Assembly (NCBI GenBank): GCA_035252155.1
Contig: DATFDL010000051.1
Coordinates: 1 to 5,351, forward strand
Source: JAICLL01 sp035252155
GTDB taxonomy: Bacteria; Planctomycetota; Planctomycetia; Pirellulales; JAICIG01
Reading direction: 5' to 3'
DNA length: 5,351 nucleotides
A model generated the notes under the pieces. That model was not told the origin of the DNA and searched no databases. It worked only from the letters and a program-made list of their open reading frames with translations. Below, in pieces: positions 5,279 to 5,351 of the stretch. Position 1 is the first letter of the stretch. Each line of letters starts with the position of its first letter. Position numbers and translations under genes: made by a program.

Positions 5279-5351
5279 ATGCCCAGCATTTCTTCGTGTC
5301 CCGAGTGCCATCGGGACCTCACGATCCCGGAAATCGGCGATCCGGGGCAGA
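5279..5351 (+). CDS. Start of a zinc-ribbon protein (3' truncated)
   Basis: The frame from ATG 5279 stays open to the window edge, giving 24 residues: MPSISSCPECHRDLTIPEIG, then DPGQ. A CPEC motif at residues 7-10 followed by a hydrophobic/proline stretch and a Gly is the first half of a short zinc-ribbon, often found at the N-terminus of planctomycete membrane or regulatory proteins. GGAGGG at 5268-5273 lies 5 bases upstream and favours this start over ATG 5275, which opens a different frame lacking the CxxC. The rest of the protein, and hence its role, is outside the window. It is separated from the M32 gene by 67 bases; TACATT at 5241-5246 is a weak -10 candidate without a matching -35. 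Confidence 0.6.
   Translation, partial: MPSISSCPECHRDLTIPEIGDPGQ

Noticed and set aside
5275..5351. ATG 5275 as the start of the last gene
   Set aside because: It opens a different frame without the CPEC motif, and the ribosome-binding site is too close to it.

Overview
The window looks like an ordinary chromosomal segment of a GC-rich bacterium, most likely a planctomycete (perhaps a Pirellulales-type lineage). This rests on the style of the proteins: a DUF58 protein end, an OleC-like ligase, and a short zinc-ribbon protein start. It also rests on hairpin-rich intergenic repeats and scarce Shine-Dalgarno sites. The taxonomic call is an inference from recognition, not from a search.

Layout from left to right. 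The first 244 bases hold the C-terminal end of a DUF58 family protein, with a perfect 8-bp hairpin across its stop codon. A gap of about 335 bases follows, much of it filled by a long imperfect palindrome (330-515). Next is a 560-residue AMP-forming enzyme of the OleC (beta-lactone synthetase) type (580-2262). A small, unrecognised single-pass membrane protein on the minus strand converges on it with only 6 bases between the two stops (2269-2706). A second gap, 2707-3078, is packed with hairpins. These include a 23-bp hairpin, a GTAG-preceded hairpin, a nested stem-loop, and a 94-bp pair of inverted GTAG-hairpins that resembles a REPIN. Downstream are a manganese-type superoxide dismutase (3079-3690) and, 12 bases later, an M32-family metallocarboxypeptidase (3703-5211), probably co-transcribed. 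The window ends in the first 24 codons of a protein that starts with a CxxC zinc-ribbon motif.

Functionally, the genes do not form one obvious pathway. The SOD and M32 peptidase form a two-gene unit of cytoplasmic enzymes (oxidative defence and peptide trimming). The OleC-like gene belongs to long-chain olefin (head-to-head hydrocarbon) biosynthesis, but no oleA, oleB or oleD partner lies in the window. The least explained content is the intergenic repeats. Two separate elements share a TGTAGGG terminus followed by a hairpin, and the two units of the 94-bp element differ by a compensatory base-pair change. This points to a REP/REPIN-like family that may be mobilised by a RAYT-type transposase encoded elsewhere. 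I saw no tRNA, rRNA, CRISPR array, complete insertion sequence or clearly new multi-gene system.
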